Shown here: positions 61,953-64,000 of the stretch, piece by piece
How the letters are laid out: each line of letters starts with the position of its first letter
Numbering within the stretch: the first letter of the stretch is position 1
Origin: JAAOZP01 sp038848185
GTDB lineage: Archaea > Thermoproteota > EX4484-205 > JAAOZP01
Length of the DNA stretch: 64,000 bases
Assembly (NCBI GenBank): GCA_038848185.1
Contig: JAWCNV010000003.1
Location: 62,001-126,000, forward strand
Direction: 5' to 3'
Made by a program: the position numbers and the translations under genes
Notes under the pieces: model-generated
Seen by the model: the letters and a program-made list of their open reading frames with translations, nothing else
Told to the model about the DNA's origin: nothing
Database searches by the model: none

Positions 61953-62861
61953 CTATGATGAGAAGGCTTTTGAGGCTTCAAAGTAAACTCGTTCCAGCAG
62001 CCCGGCTTCCTCCCTCATGTAGGAGATTTTATTTATTTCCCTGCTCCTTTCAAGTATTTCCGCGAGTTGCTTCAGATCGGATGTTCGGATGGAAACCTCG
62101 TCCCCCCTCAACATTATGTCTCGGACATGCTCATTTTTTCTAAGGGCTTCCATGAGTTCCTTCGGCTCACTTGACTTAATTATTATGCTATATGCGTAGT
62201 ATTTCCTGGCAAGGTTTTCCAATGATCCATTGTCTATGGTCACGCCCTTTTCAACTATGATTGCAGACCCACATATTCTTTCGAGCTCAGGCAGGATGTG
62301 CGTGGAAATCAGCATGGAGGAACCCTCTTTCCTTATCGCCTCCAAGGTTTCTAAGACTTCGGTTCTCATCTTAGGGTCTAGGTTTGCCGTAGGCTCATCT
62401 AGGATTATTAGTTCAGGATGGCCGATTATGGCTTGAGCTATTCCAATCCGCTGAACCATCCCCGCTGAATATTCAGCTATCCTCATGCTTCTCGCATCCC
62501 ACATGCCAACTTCAGTCAACGCATCCCTAACCTCTGTTTCCAAGTTATTCACGTTGCGAAGCCTACCCACAAACTCTAGGAGTTCATAGCCTGTAGCCCA
62601 GCTTGGGAAGCTTGGTTTCTCATGTAGGACACCGATTCTCCTCCTTACGGTTTCACCATGGGTCCACGGGTCTAACCCGAAAACCGTTATCTTGCCGCTT
62701 GTAGGCTTGATCAGGCCCAGAACCAGCTTTATCAGAGTGCTTTTGCCAGCACCATTCGGCCCGATAAGCCCAGTTACACCCTCCTCGATTCTAAGAGACA
62801 CATTATTGAGAGCCAAAGTCTTACCGTATTTTTTAGAAAGGTTCTCGCATTCGATGATCAT
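61953..62861 (-). CDS. ABC-2 exporter ATP-binding subunit (second system)
   Basis: 302 residues: Walker A GPNGAGKSTL, signature YSAGMVQRIG (SAGM instead of SGGQ), Walker B LIILDEPTANLD and ISTHILPELERICG. The C-terminal 80 residues form the extra domain found in CcmA-like exporters. ATG overlaps the stop of the upstream membrane-protein gene (ATGA), so it is translationally coupled. Confidence 0.92.
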   Translation of the reverse strand: MIIECENLSKKYGKTLALNNVSLRIEEGVTGLIGPNGAGKSTLIKLVLGLIKPTSGKITVFGLDPWTHGETVRRRIGVLHEKPSFPSWATGYELLEFVGRLRNVNNLETEVRDALTEVGMWDARSMRIAEYSAGMVQRIGIAQAIIGHPELIILDEPTANLDPKMRTEVLETLEAIRKEGSSMLISTHILPELERICGSAIIVEKGVTIDNGSLENLARKYYAYSIIIKSSEPKELMEALRKNEHVRDIMLRGDEVSIRTSDLKQLAEILERSREINKISYMREEAGLLERVYFEASKAFSS

Positions 62862-63364
62862 GATTGCCGCCTCCTTTTAAGGCCCTTTTCAATTAATAAG
62901 CCTGCTAGGCTTATAATCATACCGAATGTTGCGATTATGAGCGAGTCCCATAGAAAATCCCATTCAAAGATTCCGGTTGAAAGCATGGTTAAACTTCCTA
63001 TAGCACCTCCCGAGTCTAAAGTTCTGAAAACCAAAGCGTATATGCCTCTCCTAGGAGGCTTAAAGGATAGTTTCCCCCAACCGTCGATAACCGCGCTGGC
63101 TACAGCGTAATCACCATATCTCTCATACGGCTCAAACAGATGATTGAAGGGTATAACCATAAACTCCAGCGTTGCATTGCTGTTTATTACGGCACTGTAA
63201 TTATAGGATGCCAGAAACATGCAAGAACCATAGTCGGGCCCAGGCTCTATCCATATATTTTCAGATAAATTTACTCCGGATCTAAAACTTGCGAAGCTTC
63301 TGCCACAGAGGGCTGAGAGTGATGCCGCAACAATTATGAGCCCGAGCTTAAACAGGGTGTTCAA
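62858..63364 (-). CDS. Membrane-anchored accessory protein of ABC-2 operon
   Basis: 168 residues from TTG 63364. An N-terminal helix or signal (7-22), an outside beta-rich domain with Asn-X-Ser/Thr sites (SLTMLSTG, NYSAVINSNATLEF) and a C-terminal membrane helix (about 138-158), ending in a basic tail. It sits between permease and ATPase genes with no gaps, so it is probably a component of the exporter. Family not recognised. Confidence 0.7.
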   Translation of the reverse strand: MNTLFKLGLIIVAASLSALCGRSFASFRSGVNLSENIWIEPGPDYGSCMFLASYNYSAVINSNATLEFMVIPFNHLFEPYERYGDYAVASAVIDGWGKLSFKPPRRGIYALVFRTLDSGGAIGSLTMLSTGIFEWDFLWDSLIIATFGMIISLAGLLIEKGLKRRRQS

Positions 63365-64000
63365 TCAAGGCACCTCCACTTTCCGTACAAATATGTAGCA
63401 TGAAAAACAGATTAGTAGTACTGAGAAAAATGTTGTGTATAACAGGCTTGTCATTTCTTGGGATATAAAGGCAAAAGAATATGGTGGAAGAAACAAACTA
63501 CCTCCGGGAGCAATTTCTCTAACGGTATGGAGAGAATAAAGTGTAATAAGTGAATAGATTGAGGCGTGCCAAGCTCTGCGTGAGTTTACAGAAAAATATA
63601 ATGAAACTGCAAACGTGAATAAACTTGCTAGAGCGAGGAGCAGGCATGGCTGAAGAATATAAAATGGGGCAGCTATCAGGATGCTGAAAAATTCTTCAGG
63701 GGCCTCCATGAATAACTCGTAATAGATGGCGCTTATGCCAGTAAGAAACACCGTGACGAACACCGTGAGAAACTTCGCGACAAAAATTTTCAGCCTACTC
63801 ACGGGCAAGGATGAATAGAACTTAAGGACTCCCGACTCGAACTCACCGGTCAGGCTGGTTGAAACAAGTATGGCTGAGAAGAAAGCCAGAGCAAGATATA
63901 ATTCAGCAATAGAAAAAGTTCCTTGCCAGCCAAGAGACTGTGCGAAAAACCTAAGCCACCCTTCTCGATCACCACTTAGGATCCATACTCCACTTACCAC
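63365..64000 (-). CDS. ABC-2 exporter permease, 5' part outside window
   Basis: At least 211 residues, open to the window edge, so the true start lies beyond 64000. About five membrane helices are visible, with the ABC-2 signature ESGVLKFYSSLPVSRLKIFVAKFL. It heads the operon permease - accessory protein - ATPase - lipoprotein-like protein. Confidence 0.85.
   Translation of the reverse strand: MVSGVWILSGDREGWLRFFAQSLGWQGTFSIAELYLALAFFSAILVSTSLTGEFESGVLKFYSSLPVSRLKIFVAKFLTVFVTVFLTGISAIYYELFMEAPEEFFSILIAAPFYILQPCLLLALASLFTFAVSLYFSVNSRRAWHASIYSLITLYSLHTVREIAPGGSLFLPPYSFAFISQEMTSLLYTTFFSVLLICFSCYIFVRKVEVP

Overview
The window is archaeal chromosomal DNA. It encodes TFB, archaeal-type PurP (two copies), archaeal phosphoglycerate mutase ApgM, endonuclease Q, ADP-forming acyl-CoA synthetase, and tRNA genes interrupted by bulge-helix-bulge introns. 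Promoters are of the BRE/TATA type and many sit about 25-35 bp from the start codon, as in leaderless transcripts. TTG and GTG starts are frequent. Non-canonical tRNA introns and the overall gene set suggest a Thermoproteota (TACK) lineage, perhaps thermophilic. Methanol-type methyltransferase genes would fit uncultured groups such as Bathyarchaeia or Methanomethylicia, but the lineage cannot be fixed from this sequence alone.

Layout. 1-8.9 kb: truncated valyl-tRNA synthetase, a CopB-type copper ATPase with a C-terminal YHS domain, a nitroreductase, methionyl-tRNA synthetase, a decayed ferritin-like gene, tRNA-Arg(UCG) with an intron inside the anticodon stem, and a GNAT/M50-like membrane fusion. 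8.9-15.0 kb: Ca2+-type P2 ATPase, a membrane-anchored alpha/beta hydrolase and a K+-independent proton pyrophosphatase. 15.2-20.3 kb: a methyl-group module of corrinoid protein MtaC, methanol methyltransferase MtaB with all three zinc ligands at conserved spacing, a [2Fe-2S] reductive activator of corrinoid proteins, and a UroD-fold methyltransferase-like protein. 20.4-24.7 kb: gene relics, an FG-GAP repeat protein, and a tungsten aldehyde:ferredoxin oxidoreductase family protein with its polyferredoxin.

24.7-36.4 kb is a toxin-antitoxin and DNA-modification island. Its order is: a decayed copy of a nuclease pair, an AbrB/PIN pair, and two RelBE-like pairs separated and flanked by three relics of the 3' end of a phosphoenolpyruvate synthase gene. 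The intact nuclease pair follows, then a DpnII-like restriction-modification pair, a second DNA methyltransferase with an unknown partner, TFB, and a DUF4143 AAA ATPase. It is followed by tRNA-Gln(CUG), which I read as carrying three introns (positions 15/16, 21/22 and 37/38).

37-48.5 kb: a second Ca2+-type ATPase with a LOG-family protein, an acyl-CoA module (fused ADP-forming synthetase, DRTGG ATPase, CoA-transferase fused to GNAT), and an APC permease/TrkA/MscS ion-homeostasis group. 48.7-64 kb: 2-hydroxyacid dehydrogenase behind a perfect palindrome, a helix-hairpin-helix protein, a double-HTH Lrp-like regulator, an ABC-2 exporter, two PurP paralogues, HAD hydrolase, ApgM, EndoQ, and a second ABC-2 exporter operon that runs off the end.

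Working picture (inference): an anaerobe that can take methyl groups from methanol-like substrates and oxidise aldehydes with ferredoxin, makes acetyl-CoA-linked ATP by ADP-forming synthetase, and recovers pyrophosphate energy as a proton gradient.
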